Notes: generated by a model from the sequence alone, not told the origin. Positions 23,624 to 35,424 are shown, numbered from the stretch's first letter. The stretch: 64,000 nt of DNA from Halichondria panicea (GCF_963675165.1 NC_087390.1:5576750-5640749), one strand, 5' to 3'. Program-made: numbers and translations.

Positions 23624-26600
23624 TTAACTCTTTTTGTAAGAATAGAAGCCTTCTCCACTCTTCATGCCAATCTTTCCTGCCTCCACTAGCTGGTTAACAT
23701 GCTCAGTAGGTTTAAACAGCGGGTTGTCAGGGAAACGCTCGGACCATCCTGTATAATAAGAGAGGAAAAAGAATGAATATGAATCATCAATAAAGTCATT
23801 GGTCAAAAATACTTATACATGTTCATGTTCATGCCAGTGGTATGGATTAAGCTAAGGACCCACAATTTCATACACTGCTAAAATCAAACATCAATACGGC
23901 CGGTTATACACTACTTAACACTAGGCCTTGATAAAATTCATAATTTTAGCATAATAGGTGTCGTCCATTTTTGGTAAAGATCATCATTAAGCTATAACGA
24001 TGTTTTCGTGGTAACAAAATGCTGAAGGTGAATACTATGGATCAAATCAAGTTAGAGATAACACTGAGAATCATGATGTCAGTGTGCTGTGTTTATGTTT
24101 ACATATTTTGGGGTTTTTACGAGAAGCACATTTTCAAGAATTAAAGAATAGAATAATGGGTGAAAAAGCATAATTAATTAATCAGGGCCTACTTAACACA
24201 CCCACTGTATTATACCAGGAGCACTGATCTATACTCTTCCTTGTTGGTTACCTTCCAGAATGAACTTTGTGGTGTCCAAGCCGACGTAGTCAAGTAGTTC
24301 AAATGGTCCCATGGGATGGCCAGCTCCCAACTTCATGGCCGTGTCTATGTCCTGAGCACTGGCTTCACCTGGTGGGGGTGGGGGAAAGGGTGCATGGGAT
24401 TTAAGGTATGGGCTCTGAGGTATGGGAAAATAGCAGACAATTTTTAGTAGAAATCTATGTACGTAGACCGCCTGTATGGTACACAAGACATTGGATACAG
24501 AGCATGTGATTTACACACGTGTATACACAACCATATTATGAATGCAAACAAAATCCCCCAATACCTAGTATAGGATTTAGTAGTAACTGGGTACAAGCAA
24601 AATTATGAATAAGCTTGTGTATTATCATCACGCTGCATGGCTGTACACGGTGCATGTACTGTGTTTTGCAAGTTGCTTGCCATTGTGCACAGTAAATGGG
24701 CGTTGTCTATAGTACTACTGAGTCTTGTAGTAAAGTGAATGTGTCTATTCAGCAAAAAAAAAGTTAATTTGCTACCTTAGTTAGCTAAGCTGTTAGTGTG
24801 TATGCACATGCAGTACTCTGTTGACTTGCTATACCTCTGTTGATTTGAGGCAGTATGGCTGTTGTAGAAGTGCACAGTCACTAAAAGAGCAGGTAGATAT
24901 TAGAGGACGTAAACATTCCTGGTAACCACAATAGTACACAGACAACGCCCATTTACTGTGTGCAATGACAAGCACTTGCAAAACACAGTACCAGAGAGCA
25001 TGACTGTGTTTATGCCCTATACACTAATATATAGAGGCTATTTCTTACGTGCATAGTGTACATGCATGTATCATACATTGATGGTTCATACAACTAGAGA
25101 TGGAGGTCACACCACACTCACCTCTCTCTAACAGTCTGACAGCCTCAGCCAGGTAGGGCACCAGCAGTCTGTTCACAATGAAACCAGGGGTGTCCTGTGT
25201 GTATGTGTGGGGTGTGTGTGTGTGTGTGTGTGCGTGTGGGTGGGGGTGTGTGGGGGTATGTGTGTGGGGTAGTGGTGGTTCGCATATCTGATCATGAGAC
25301 CATTTCAAAACGGCATGTTGAAAAAAGAGGAATGCGGAATGGCATAATTATGGAACGACAGATATAAAGAGTACGGATGGTATAGCAATGGTAGAATCTG
25401 AATGGGAGATATAGAACACACACAGAAGTTAATTAGTACAAAGCTCAGTATCTCAGATCTCAAGAAACCTTTGATGTCTTTCATTTGTCATGTTGGAGTT
25501 GTTTACATTCCTCCTTTACAACACACCATGTGATGTACAGTAGTCTGATATATCCCATAAATACTACATGCTCAAACACGGCCCTTCATGCAGGGTTACA
25601 GCTATTGAAATATGCCACGAATGTCAGTGTACGCCATTGTACGATGCAATAAGAACTTGCCTTGCATGAGACGGTGGTCTTTTTCATGGCCTTTCCAAAC
25701 TTCATGAGAGCATCGAATGTAGCATCACTCGTCTCATCAATACGAATCACCTGAGATGGGGGGGGGGGGGGGGGGGGGGTCATAAATATTATTGAGTACA
25801 GAGTACAATTCTAAGCTATCACGAAATCATTAAAAACCGTACATTATAGGATTTAGTAGGTTTGAAAGAGTAACAATAGTTGTAATTATCGTACAGTGCA
25901 ATAATTATGTTCCGGTTTTGCCAGACTAGCACAAAATGGAAACAAGTTACGGTGGCTCAAAAAGTGGAGATTCAGGACTTCAATTATACAGATCAATACA
26001 ATGCACACACTGTGATGTGCACAGGGACTTCATTGTACAGTACAATACAATGCACACACTGTAAATAAGTATGTACGCACAGACTTGCCTCCAGAAGTTT
26101 CATGACTGGTACAGGGTTGAAGAAGTGGAGTCCTCCAAACCTGTCTCTACGGTCGGTGGAGCTGGCTATCTCAGTGATGGAGAGAGAGGATGTGTTGCTT
26201 GTGAAGATGGTGGAGCTGCATGAGAGGTGTGAGGGATGTGAGGGCGTGAGGAGTGTGGGGGCATGAGGAGTGTGAGGGTGTGAGGGGTGTGAAGAGTGTG
26301 AGGAGTGTGAGTGGTGTGAGGGATGTGTGGGGTGTGAGGGGTGTGTGAATAAGTAAACAAAAGAAGTAATAAGTACACTCGACAATTAGTAAAGAAAAGG
26401 TATTTGCAGTTTACAAGTAGCTACAGTGAATGAATGCACTTAGAACATTTGCTCTCGGCAACAAATTCCTTTCCTAGGCTCACCTTGGAGCAGCCTTGTC
26501 TAGTTCCGAGAACAGTTTCTGTTTAACCCCTACGTTCTCCACAATCGCCTCTATCACTAGGTCACATGACTTGGCCGCCTCTACTGCATCAACTGTGAAC

Positions 26601-27432
26601 TGGATTCGGCCCAGAGTGGTTTTGACAAAATCCACGCCAGCCTAGAATACAGATAAGGGGAGACATTCTGTCTACAATCAGATGTACAAGTATAAGAGGG
26701 GCTAGGCCAATGCAAGAAAAAGCCCTATTCTCATACTATTTGCACTGCTGAATAATTGAATAAGTTTATCCACAGGGGAAAGATCACACATAGCCTTACA
26801 AAGGTGCTACCTGAGGGTCTTCAGCGAATTTTTTCTTGGCCACCCTGGCCAGACTGCTCTCAATTCTCTTGCTAGCCACAGAGAGGACATCTTGACTCAC
26901 ATCCACTAGCTGCACACCGTGTCCCGTCTGAGCCGCTACCTGTGAGGGTGGGAGGTGTGTGTGTGGGGGTCATTAATTTTGTGAGGATGAAAGGTGTGTG
27001 TGGTGGGTGTGTGGTGGGGTGATTATGAGGTGATTAAAATCAAGCTATCAAATCTTTTACACAGATCTATGCAGCGGTGTCAACATTAGCTGCCTGCCAC
27101 GCCACGCCCACACATAAGCACACAATACATTCGTACTGATCGATCGTATATATAGTTGAGCCTCGGTTCCTACTACAAAAACTCCAAAAACTCCAAGTGT
27201 AAATCATACTGTACTCTCATCACTCTGCTATATAGCTCATCCAGCCTCACCCACCCACCTGTGCTATCCCAGACCCCATGAGTCCACTGCCAATCACAGT
27301 CACCCTCTCAATGGGAGCCATGGCCACAGCACTCCCGCTGAGTTTCCGGGGACCTCTGACAGAGCCAGCTGCTGAGATGACCTGGGGCTGTCTGGAGAGC
27401 AACCAGCGAGAGCATCTTGTCAGGGGAAACAT
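23624..27432 (-). CDS. HADH: Mitochondrial L-3-hydroxyacyl-CoA dehydrogenase
   Basis: It oxidises L-3-hydroxyacyl-CoA to 3-ketoacyl-CoA with NAD+ in mitochondrial beta-oxidation. Eight in-phase exons (minus strand): 27259-27432, 26811-26939, 26484-26641, 26089-26215, 25661-25750, 25122-25194, 24252-24368 and 23624-23748. They give 330 residues, near the usual 314. The N-terminus is Arg/Ser-rich with no acidic residue before residue 42 (targeting peptide). The NAD loop GSGLMG is at 48-53. The catalytic pair is His184 ([14 protein letters not shown]) and Glu196, spaced as in known HADH. The C-terminal domain has [15 protein letters not shown] and [16 protein letters not shown] and ends [11 protein letters not shown]. 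The start at 27432 has a better context (AAGATG) than the in-frame ATG at 27489. Introns after exons 4 and 5 use GC donors (GAG|GCAAGT and AAG|GCAAGT). Confidence 0.95.
24656..25000. repeat. Inverted repeat in HADH intron 6
   Basis: Arms around 24656-24720 and 24935-25000 share GTACTGTGTTTTGCAAGT, CAGTAAATGGGCGTTGTC and their complements. Probably a MITE that landed in the intron; no target duplication was identified. Confidence 0.65.
25205..25270. repeat. GT-rich microsatellite in HADH intron 5
   Basis: Runs of (GT)n interspersed with GGGG next to the acceptor of exon 6. The complementary CA tract lies upstream of the acceptor on the coding strand. Confidence 0.9.
25758..25779. repeat. Homopolymer of 22 G in HADH intron 4
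   Basis: An uninterrupted G run a few bases from the exon 5 acceptor. On the coding strand it is poly-C and may serve as the pyrimidine tract. Its length is likely polymorphic or poorly sequenced. Confidence 0.9.
26218..26345. repeat. GTGTGAGGG minisatellite in HADH intron 3
   Basis: About 125 bp of imperfect 9-10-bp units (GTGTGAGGG, GTGTGAGGA). It begins next to the exon 4 acceptor. The His/Thr/Pro-rich ORFs here are simple-sequence artefacts. Confidence 0.85.
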
Positions 27433-27899
27433 CTTCTGTCTTGAAACTTGATGTGTACCACGTGGGTGACAATAGTGACGATAAAACATGTAAGGTGGGC
27501 GTATCTGCTTTTGCAGGATTTTCAGCTCCTCCCCCGAAATGAAGGAAGTGAGCTATGAAAATGGAGACACCATGCACGATGATGCAGGAGAGACTGAATA
27601 GACTCACACACAAAGCCATAGGGATAAGAATAAGTACAGTGAGTCTGACTTTCTTGCTAATCTCAATAGCTAGGCTAGTACCTAGTCTAGACTAGCTTTT
27701 TATGTGTGTATGCCACAATATGGCCTGTATGGGGTGCTTGTTTGATACTGTTTTTGCATGCAAGTGCATGCAATAAAAAAAAATGCTGGCTTGTAATGAC
27801 AAGAGTATTTTACAGTTGACACAAGTGTGGAAGTAAAAATAGTAGTGATCGATAATGACATTCTCTAGTAATTGTGGTTGATACAGTCACCTCGATATA

Positions 27900-28545
27900 C
27901 AGTGAAACCTCGATTATCCGAACGCCTTAATTGGTTCCAGATCGGGGCAGGCCGGTTGAATATGTCAGATAATCGAATAGATAAACCTCGCCTTGATCCA
28001 CATTTAATTGATAAACAGCAGTGCCATAATTATATGGTCAGGGGCGTAACTAGCAATGAGGCAGAGGAGGCCCTTGCCTCCTGTAAAATTGAATTTCAAG
28101 TTTCATGTGACTCACCTCACTAGCTTTTAATAGCTCTGGCTAGCTAACTTCTGGATAACTAGTTAACTAAGTATATAGAATGAGCAGAAATGAGCTCTAT
28201 CACTGTCTTGTTGATGAAGAAAAGAGAAGGCTAGAACAGGTAAATAGCAGTTTTCTGCCATTTGCATGCGCTTCTACGCGATAATTAATGGGTGTGGTTT
28301 CCGGGCAAATAATTTGCGGGGGTGGTTGCCTCCTTCCCGTAAATTTTCTAGTTACGCCCCTGATGGTTGTCTGGGCATGCGCAGAAGGTAAGCAGGCCTC
28401 AGCCCCCCGGCCTCTGCCTACGCCACTGGGCCTGTTTCCATAGAACAGCTACAATGCACATACACATTTAAGCGACACGCTCATTTTTGAAAGAGAATTG
28501 CCAAGCCGGTTCCGGGTAATAGAGAGCCGGATAATCGAAGTTCTA
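27900..28545. mobile_element. pogo-like MITE interrupted by a nested element
   Basis: The left end CAGTGAAACCTCGATTATCC is preceded by TA. The right end is decayed (GCCGGATAATCGAAGTTCTA). Its interior shares GTTGTCTGGGCATGCGCAGA with the copies at 4812-5102 (inverted) and 32862-33093. A second element sits inside it at 28039-28362. Confidence 0.7.
28039..28362. mobile_element. hAT-like MITE nested in a pogo-like MITE, 5-bp duplication ATGGT
   Basis: Ends are CAGGGGCGTAACTAG and CTAGTTACGCCCCTG, flanked by ATGGT on both sides. The paralogous site near 32965 reads ATATATGGTTGTCTGGG without the insert, which proves insertion. Inside, 28180-28239 is an open 20-codon stretch from ATG (MSRNELYH...) followed by GTAAAT; it may be a leftover first exon of the parent transposase. 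Confidence 0.85.
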
Positions 28546-28585
28546 TATAATACTGCCAGCCATTTTGTTGGCATTGCTAGCTATG

Positions 28586-29824
28586 ATTAATACTGCATGA
28601 AGTCCCCTAAAATGCGGCCACCTCACCTGTGCCAATTAGGCTCATAAAAATGCTGATTATTTCGTAATTAGAGACAAATTAAAACATAGACATAAACCAG
28701 CACTCATCTGACACAAACTATATATCATGATTCTCAGTGTTATATCTCTTGCTGGCTTAAATTGATCATACATCATATTCACCTTCAGCCATTCTTTTGC
28801 CATGAGAACATTGTTAATGCAAAACTTAAAGTGATGATCTTTACCAAAAATGGACATTGTTGCCCAATTTTACTTATTATGCTAAAAATATTCCGAGCAT
28901 AACTTATGAAGTGCACTGTATAAATTATAGTACGTCTGTACAACCATCTCCAGGACATGTTGCACAGGGTTTCCAAACGACTGCAACCTGGATTAGAAAG
29001 GTGTTTTCTTCAGATACACAATCGCTTTCACGAGGCAGACGACCTCTCAGGCTCTACTACCTAGACAATTTCGCCATCATTAAGTCACTGCTCAGAAACG
29101 TCACAATGCCTCATGGCCACTTTATGAGATGGGCGTGGCTGTGATACGCTGTAGCAGTGAGCAATGTTAAAAATTGCTATATATTAGAGTTGGCCGGGAA
29201 AACCATCAAAATACTTAATAGCGTGGAAAAAATACAGCCAAAAAATTAACTAGAACATGTACATAATTTCTACATGTGAATGACGTTGTAATGGATTTGA
29301 TTTCTTGTTTTCACGTGTTTTTTCTATAGCAACTTTTACATAGCCTCTTTCCCATGTCAAATTTTCTTCTGTTTTTTAGAGAAAATTTTGCCTGGGTAAC
29401 GAGGTTATATATACTTTTCACATTGCACATGCATTTTTCTAGCTGAATAAATGCATTAATTAGGGCAGCATGCAGAAGTTTGTATAATCATAATGTCACT
29501 GATAACAAACTATAAGTACTTTGATTCAGTTTCATCTTAAGAATAGTACATTTGTCCTTAATATAATTATGGTATACAGTTTCTATTGCATTCAATAGAG
29601 AGTTTATTTAAATGTGTTGTTGTTATAACAATAATAAGTACTGTACACTTTTCCCATAATCATTCGATAAACAGTTATGAATGTGTTGTTATAAGAAGAA
29701 GATAAGTATAAGCTCTGCTGGCAATGCACAATTTTCATGGGAAATAACTATCTTTTGGCTAATAGTGTGAGACACGCGTGCTAGTGTGTTATGAATTTTA
29801 TTGAATAGCTGCATAAGAGGGTAA
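28586..29824. other. Intergenic, no gene seen
   Basis: Mostly AT-rich sequence. Material at about 28585-29430 has no counterpart in duplication unit 2 and may be an insertion, but I could not define its ends. The 95-codon ORF at 28857-29144 lacks supporting features. Confidence 0.4.
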
Positions 29825-31013
29825 CTACTGACTTTGATCACCTGACCACAGGAATCCGTATGCTTCGCACTCTGTGATCTCGTATGTCAATTTTCGAATG
29901 TCCGGCAACTCAAATGGGTTTCTCTCCTCTTGAGATGGGCGTTGGTCCCTCGTAGCTGCCTCTTGCTCCTCTTGAGGTGAGCGTTGGTCCTTCTGAGCTG
30001 CTTCTTGCTCTTCTTGAGGTGGGTGTTGGTCCCTTGTAGCTGACTCCTGCTCCTCTTGAGGTGGGCATTGGTCTTTTTGAGCTGCTTTTTGCTCCTCTTG
30101 AGGTGGGCGTTGATCCCTTTGAGCAACCTCTTGCCCCTCTTGAGGTGGGCGTTGATCCTTCTGAGCTGACTCTTGCCCCTCTTGAGGTGGGCGTTGATCC
30201 TTCTGAGCTGACTCTTGCTCCTCTTGAGGTGGGCGTTGGTCCCTTTGAGCTGCCTCTTGCACTGTTATGTTGCATTCAGTCATCTCAGCTGCTTCCACAT
30301 TCATCACATTTGACCTGCATATACACATGTTGTTGTAGTTGATACTGTAGATATCAGGTTTCGAATATGTTTCGTTGGGAATTTTGCGAGGTTTTCCCAC
30401 AGAAATTGCAACCGAAAGAATAAAAGAATACACATGAATTAAGAAAGCCTGTGCGTATAAACTGTAAACATGTTTGTACAGTGTCATTTGCAATTGCTTA
30501 ACTACTCACGCTCGAAACCTGATCTAATTAAGGGAAGTGTTTATAAGTTTTATCACTTTAGAATCAGGAGTTATAAATTATAAGCTTGACTGTTGCTAAG
30601 CTATAGTGCATTTCTAGTAGCCAATATAGTTAGACCATGTGCATGAGGTATCTATGGTTATAGTGTCCCTCATCCCTCGGGATAACACATTAGATATACC
30701 TCATTTAGTGGACCATGGCTAATCCCATTTGAAACATTGCCAATCAGATTGCCTAGAATGTAAATCAAAAGTCCCCTTAACAATGAAAACTTTCATTATT
30801 CTTGTATATGAAATATTATACATGTATAAGCTCTCCGAATTTGCGGTTATCTACTGCCAATTGTTTCTAAACTCACTTTAGTTTAAATATTCGCTGTCTC
30901 CTTCGTTCCCTGACTAGTACCACAATCAATGCTATGGCAACCACGACAAGTATTCCGTCAATGATGGCACCTACGATGGTTGCTACCATGAATCTCTGCA
31001 ATGACTCATCCAT
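29825..31013 (-). CDS. Single-pass membrane protein with a tail of 14-residue repeats (copy A)
   Basis: Two exons on the minus strand, 30877-31013 and 29825-30314 (donor AAA|GTGAGT, acceptor TGCAG, phase 2), encode 208 residues. Exon 1 gives MDESLQRF, a transmembrane helix (about residues 9-33) and a basic stop-transfer stretch RERRRQR. By the positive-inside rule the N-terminus is outside and the long tail inside. The tail carries eight tandem copies of a 14-residue unit with consensus EEQESAQKDQRPPQ, then a conserved end NPFELPDI...LTYEITE. Each unit contains PPQE, SPQE or PSQE, which fits the major TRAF-binding pattern (P/S/A/T)x(Q/E)E. Function is otherwise unknown. Its paralogue in the tandem duplication is at 34697-35424 with six units. 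Confidence 0.7.
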
Positions 31014-31173
31014 TTCACTCAGGGTAGGGTTGATGGTGTTTGGTATAATTATAGAAGGCCAGTCAACAGTAGACTATAATTATATGTGTGTACTTCACTC
31101 AGGGTAGGGTTGATGGTGTTTGGTATAATTATAGAAGGCCAGTCAACAGTAGACTATAATTATATGTGTGTAC
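31014..31173. repeat. Perfect tandem duplication of about 79 bp
   Basis: The segment beginning TTCACTCAGGGTAGGGTTGA and ending TATATGTGTGTAC occurs twice in a row, directly upstream of tail-repeat gene A. Copy B at 35425-35500 has one unit, so this expansion came after the larger duplication. Confidence 0.9.
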
Positions 31174-31790
31174 ATCAGTCATGTAATCATACAGATGGTT
31201 AGATCTTATATACTGAAGAGCTATAATATGTACAGTTCATGCAACTTATCTCGTAACACTGATACCTGTATTCAAAATTAGATCAAGATAACTATACGAT
31301 GTAACTTACTATATACTGGACTCAAGATAGCTATACGCCAGTTGTAACTTACTATGATTCAAACTCATGTATATATTTGGTTGTGATAACTTTATGTTGT
31401 ACTAGCTGTTTGTTTTGCATATGTGGCCTATATGTTGTACACATGCAGATGGACGATACACTGTGTTTACACAAACATGTGCATGTTATTTTATCTGATG
31501 TTGTACCCATTTAGGTAAGTTTATGCAACCAAATAAGTGTGTGTATCTAACATGAATCATAACAGGTGAAACTGCATACTTTTTCTATTGATGATTCGTA
31601 CCAATTGCAAAGCCGTACACCATTAAAGAATGTGGTAATGGTGAGTTCACAAATATCTCAATAATACGTATTACAGTGTTCACTAGATGCTAATGCTATA
31701 CATGAAAGAAAGCATTCAATCAAATCAAGCAATGGTGAACTGGTGGTCTCACTGTCTGACTTGCTTGCTAATCTCACTAGCTATAGTACC

Positions 31791-31997
31791 AAGGGCGTAT
31801 AAAAGAAGAGAGGGCATGCAACTCCACTATCAGTACACGTAGCTAGCAGGGTTCAAACGTGGGCGGAGGAATGTGTGCATTTGCATGAAGTGCTAAAAAT
31901 AGAAATTTCATTTCATGCACAGTCATGCACATTCAACCGCCCACGTTTGAACTCTGTTCATAGGAGTTGCATGCCCTCTCTTCTTTTATACGCCCTT
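31791..31997. mobile_element. Foldback MITE with AAGGGCGTATAAAAGAAGAG ends
   Basis: The inverted arms AAGGGCGTATAAAAGAAGAG and CTCTTCTTTTATACGCCCTT extend inward through GGGCATGCAACTCC and, after a gap, TTCAAACGTGGGCGG. It interrupts the segment that is continuous at 27675-27700 (CTAGTACCTAGTC), so it inserted into duplication unit 2. Confidence 0.8.
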
Positions 31998-32143
31998 GCT
32001 AGTACCTAGTCTAGACTAGCTATTTAGTTATGTGTATGCCACAGTATGGCCTGTATATATGGGGTGTTTGCTTGATACTGTTTTTGCATGCACTTGCATG
32101 CGAATGCTTGCTTGTGGTGACAAGAGTACAGTGCTTTTATGCA

Positions 32144-32758
32144 CAAGCTGGTATCACATAGTAAACCACCACAAATAATAAACATGCAAACCACAGGCTG
32201 CTACAGGCAAGGAGGAATTTGTGATGTTGTCTTGTTGATGAGCTGCTTAAAGGATGTGTTCGATAGAAACTTCAAAATCTAAGGCTTACAGTGAGGACAT
32301 AAGGTGGAGGATGATACACCAGAGGTGTGACCTTGGGTTATCTTACAAAACAATAGCTGAAAATTTCAATGTGAACCCCTCTACTGTATTCAAAACTGTG
32401 GGACTTTTTTAGGAAACTAGTACGGTTGAACATTCAAGGGTACCACAAAACTACTACTAAAAGACTAAGTGCCAGAATGAGATGAAATTGTTCTTCTTAA
32501 AGCTGTTTTAGAAACACCTTAAGATCTAAGAAGGACATAAGGTCACACCTCTGATGTATTATCCTCCATCTTATGTCCTTACTGTAAGCCTTAGATCTTA
32601 AATTTTCTATTGAACACATCCTTTAAGCAGCTCATCAACAAGACAACATCACTATAATTATTTATCAAATTCCAAATTTTATGATAAGGTCGAAGTACAG
32701 CCTGTAGCCTGTGATTTGTATGTTTACTATTTGTGGTTTACAATGTGATACCAGCTTG
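32144..32758. mobile_element. Foldback element whose arm contains a transposase helix-turn-helix
   Basis: Terminal repeats are CAAGCTGGTATCACAT and ATGTGATACCAGCTTG. Within it, 32222-32333 and 32539-32650 form long inverted arms. Reading + from about 32280, the frame gives KAYSEDIRWRMIHQR then CDLGLSYKTIAENFNVNPST, a typical Tc1/IS630-type N-terminal helix-turn-helix, ending in a stop near 32412. The element therefore captured the 5' part of a transposase gene and duplicated it in inverse, so a transcript would fold into a hairpin. It lies in sequence that is continuous near 27780 in duplication unit 1. Confidence 0.75.
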
Positions 32759-32861
32759 TTGCAAAGGTGCATAAAAGCTTTACAGTTGAGTCAAGTGTGG
32801 AAATAGTATAGTGATATTCATTATCTGGTAATTGTGGTTGATACGGTCACTACAGCCTGTG

Positions 32862-33093
32862 CAATCGATTATCCGGACACTTTGATTCCAGATCGAGGAA
32901 GGCCCGCCGGTTGAATATGCCGGATAATCGAATAGATAAACCACGCCTTGAAAAACAACAGTGCCATATATGGTTGTCTGGGCATGCGCAGAAGCTAAAC
33001 ATGCACATTTAAGCGACACGCCCATTTTTTGTGAAAGAGCCAGATAATCAGTTGAGATTGCGGGTAATGGAGAGCCGGATAATCAAGGTTCTA
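32862..33093. mobile_element. pogo-like MITE, third copy (decayed ends)
   Basis: It contains CAATCGATTATCCGGACAC at the left and GAGCCGGATAATCAAGGTTC at the right, plus the internal GTTGTCTGGGCATGCGCAGA. It is the duplication partner of 27900-28545 without the nested hAT-like insert. Confidence 0.7.
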
Positions 33094-33173
33094 TGTACTG
33101 CCAGCCATATTACGTTGTACATGCATTTTTCTATGGATAAATGTAGAAGCTGCATGCAGAAGTTCGTATAATC

Positions 33174-34416
33174 CAGACCCGGATCTAGGGGGTGGGTTTC
33201 AGGGGTTGCAACTCCCCCAAACACTCGCTCAACCTACACTTGTGTTGCTTGTGGCTAAATGAGCAATGTGGTTAACTTACAAGCTGTGAACTATAAAGTA
33301 TTAGTATCTGTTGACATGAGTACAAGTCCAGGACACACTAAGTAGTAACTAGTAAATACACAATAATTTTATTCCACACGTACCGTTCACATGTATTATA
33401 TTTAGACTACATTACATCATCTGTAATTGATCTGATTGGCTAAAAACAGTAGATTACATGGAAGCATAATCTACAGGAAGGTAGTTATTCTACAGGAAAT
33501 GGGCGCATATTCTACAGGAAGTGGACACATATTCTACAGGAAATGGACGTATATTCTACAGGAAGTGACAAATAATTTGCAGGAAGTTCTCAAAAGTTGG
33601 AATGAAATTTTTAGTGAAAAGTGACAAGAAGATGACAAAAACATTATAAAAAACACAGAATGCAATAGTTTTTTCAGTCAATATCCATTCTTTCCATGTC
33701 CACTGTTGCTTTGTATTGCTTTTTCCAGTTGGGCATGGGCAGGGGGGCCAGGAAGCATCAAAAACACTTTAGTAGTCGCTTGACACTTTCTATTGAGGTT
33801 CCATGCCTATCCAGTCTGCTCTATACCCCCTCCACTCCACCACAGTGCTTCATTCTTCTTCTTGTAGTGTTGCAGAGTCAGTTCTAGCATAGTTCTATGT
33901 TCTTTTTACATGTCTGTTCTTTCCAGTATCTTCAGGAAGCGTTTCACAAGCTTTACTAAGTTTTACTGTAGTTTTTCGTTGTTTTGAAGCCGTCTTCTTG
34001 TCTTTTTCTGTCAACTGGTGTCTCTCACAGCTCCAGCTCGTCCAGCTCGCACAAATTCAATTTCTGTTGCTACGCACCAAACCTGGCTTTTTTATAACCA
34101 CGCCTCGCGCATGCGCAATGAAGTCCAAGTTAGATAGACCACACCCACTCGTAGAATATGCGTCTTAGTAACCGCCTTGGTTACGGTTAGATTCCCTCGG
34201 CTTTGCGCCTCGGGCTAACCGCAACCGCGGAGGTTACATAGACGCATATTCTACTCTTAGGTGTAGTCTATCCTATACATACATGACATGGCACCTAACT
34301 GTAGTAGACATTCAATTAAGTGGGCGTTAAAGGGGTCGTGGTCAAACATTTTGCGCGCGCTAACGCACGCTTTTGTTTTATAACCCCCTATAAATGTTTG
34401 GCTGGATCCGCCCCTG
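33174..34416. mobile_element. 1.24-kb element, CAG...CTG termini, 5-bp duplication TAATC
   Basis: It starts CAGACCCGGATCTAG and ends GGCTGGATCCGCCCCTG, flanked by TAATC. The paralogous unfilled site near 29485 reads GTATAATCATAATG. No transposase domain was seen. Inside are tandem units around TATTCTACAGGAAGTGG (33455-33585) and a nested hairpin MITE at 34134-34272. Terminal style and duplication length match the hAT-like MITEs elsewhere in the window. Confidence 0.75.
34134..34272. mobile_element. Hairpin MITE nested in the 33174-34416 element
   Basis: Arms GATAGACCACACCCACTCGT and the complement of CTCTTAGGTGTAGTCTATC, with internal GTAGAATATGCGTC / GACGCATATTCTAC. A related hairpin (CACACCTACTCGGAGGATA) lies at 49986-50113. 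Confidence 0.7.
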
Positions 34417-34696
34417 TAATCGTAATGTCCACAATACTTTGATTCAGTTTCATCTTGGGATATGAATTAATTTTGCTCTTACGGTATACATGCATGCAAA
34501 TCATTCAATAGAGTGAAGTGTTGTTGTAATAATCCTTCAATAAACAGTTTCATGAATAAGAATAGTAATAGGTAAGCTCTGTTGGCAATGCACAGTTTTC
34601 ATGGGAAATAAATCTATCTTTTGGCTAATAGTATGAGACGCGCGTGCTAGTGTGTTACGAATTGTGATTGAATAGCTGCATTACATAAGTGGCTAA

Positions 34697-35424
34697 CTAC
34701 TGACTTTGATCACCTGACCCCAGGAATCCGTATGCTTCGTACTCTGTGATCTCGTATCTCAATTTTAGAATGTCCGGCAACTCAAATGGGTTTCTCTCCT
34801 CTTGAGGTGGGCGTTGATCCCTTGTAGCTGCTTCTTGTTCCTCTTGAGGTGGGCGTTGGTCCCTTGTAGCTGCTTCTTGCTCCTCTTGAGGTGGGTGTTG
34901 GTCCCTCGTAGCTGACTCATGCTGCTCTTGAGGTGGGCGTTGGTCTTTTTGAGCTGCTTTTTGCTCCTCTTGAGGTGGGTGTTGATCCTTCTGAGCTGAC
35001 TCTTGCTCCTCTTGAGGTGGGCGTTGGTCCCTTTGAGCTGCCTCTTGCACTGTTATGTTGCATTCAGTCATCTCAGCTGCTTCCACATTCATTACATTTG
35101 CCCTGCATGTTATTGTAGTTGATACTGTAGATATCAGGTTTCGAATATGTTTCATTGCTAATTCATTTTTGCCCACAATCTAAAGGTGAAAACTTTCAGT
35201 ATTCTTGTATGAAATGCATGCATGTAGATCTATATAGCTCTCCAGATTGTAGTATCTACTGCCAGTTGTTTTTAAACTCACTTTAGTTTAGATATTCGCT
35301 GTCTCCTTCGTTTTCTGACTAGTACCACAACCAATGCTATAGCAACAATGGCAAGTATTCCATTAATTATGATGGCACCTACAATGATGATTGCTACCAC
35401 GAATATCTGCAATGACTCATCCAT
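34697..35424 (-). CDS. Single-pass membrane protein with a tail of 14-residue repeats (copy B)
   Basis: Exons 35282-35424 and 34697-35102 (minus strand, phase 2 junction AA|G) encode 182 residues. N-terminus MDESLQIF, then one transmembrane helix and basic RKRRRQR, then a tail with six 14-residue units (HPPQEEQKAAQKDQ type) and the shared end NPFELPDI...YEITEYEAYGFLGSG. Repeats carry PPQE motifs as in copy A. An upstream in-frame ATG at 35508 would add 28 residues, but copy A supports the start at MDES. It differs from A mainly by loss or gain of whole 42-bp units, as expected for a coding minisatellite. Confidence 0.7.

Noticed and set aside
25045-26385. His/Thr/Pro-rich ORFs inside the HADH region
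   Set aside because: They come from GT and GTGTGAGGG simple repeats in introns; only the short exon parts are real.
29887-30342. Repeat-rich ORFs in other frames and on the plus strand over the 14-residue repeats
   Set aside because: By-products of a 42-bp unit without stops. Only the frame spliced to the TM exon has conserved ends in both copies.
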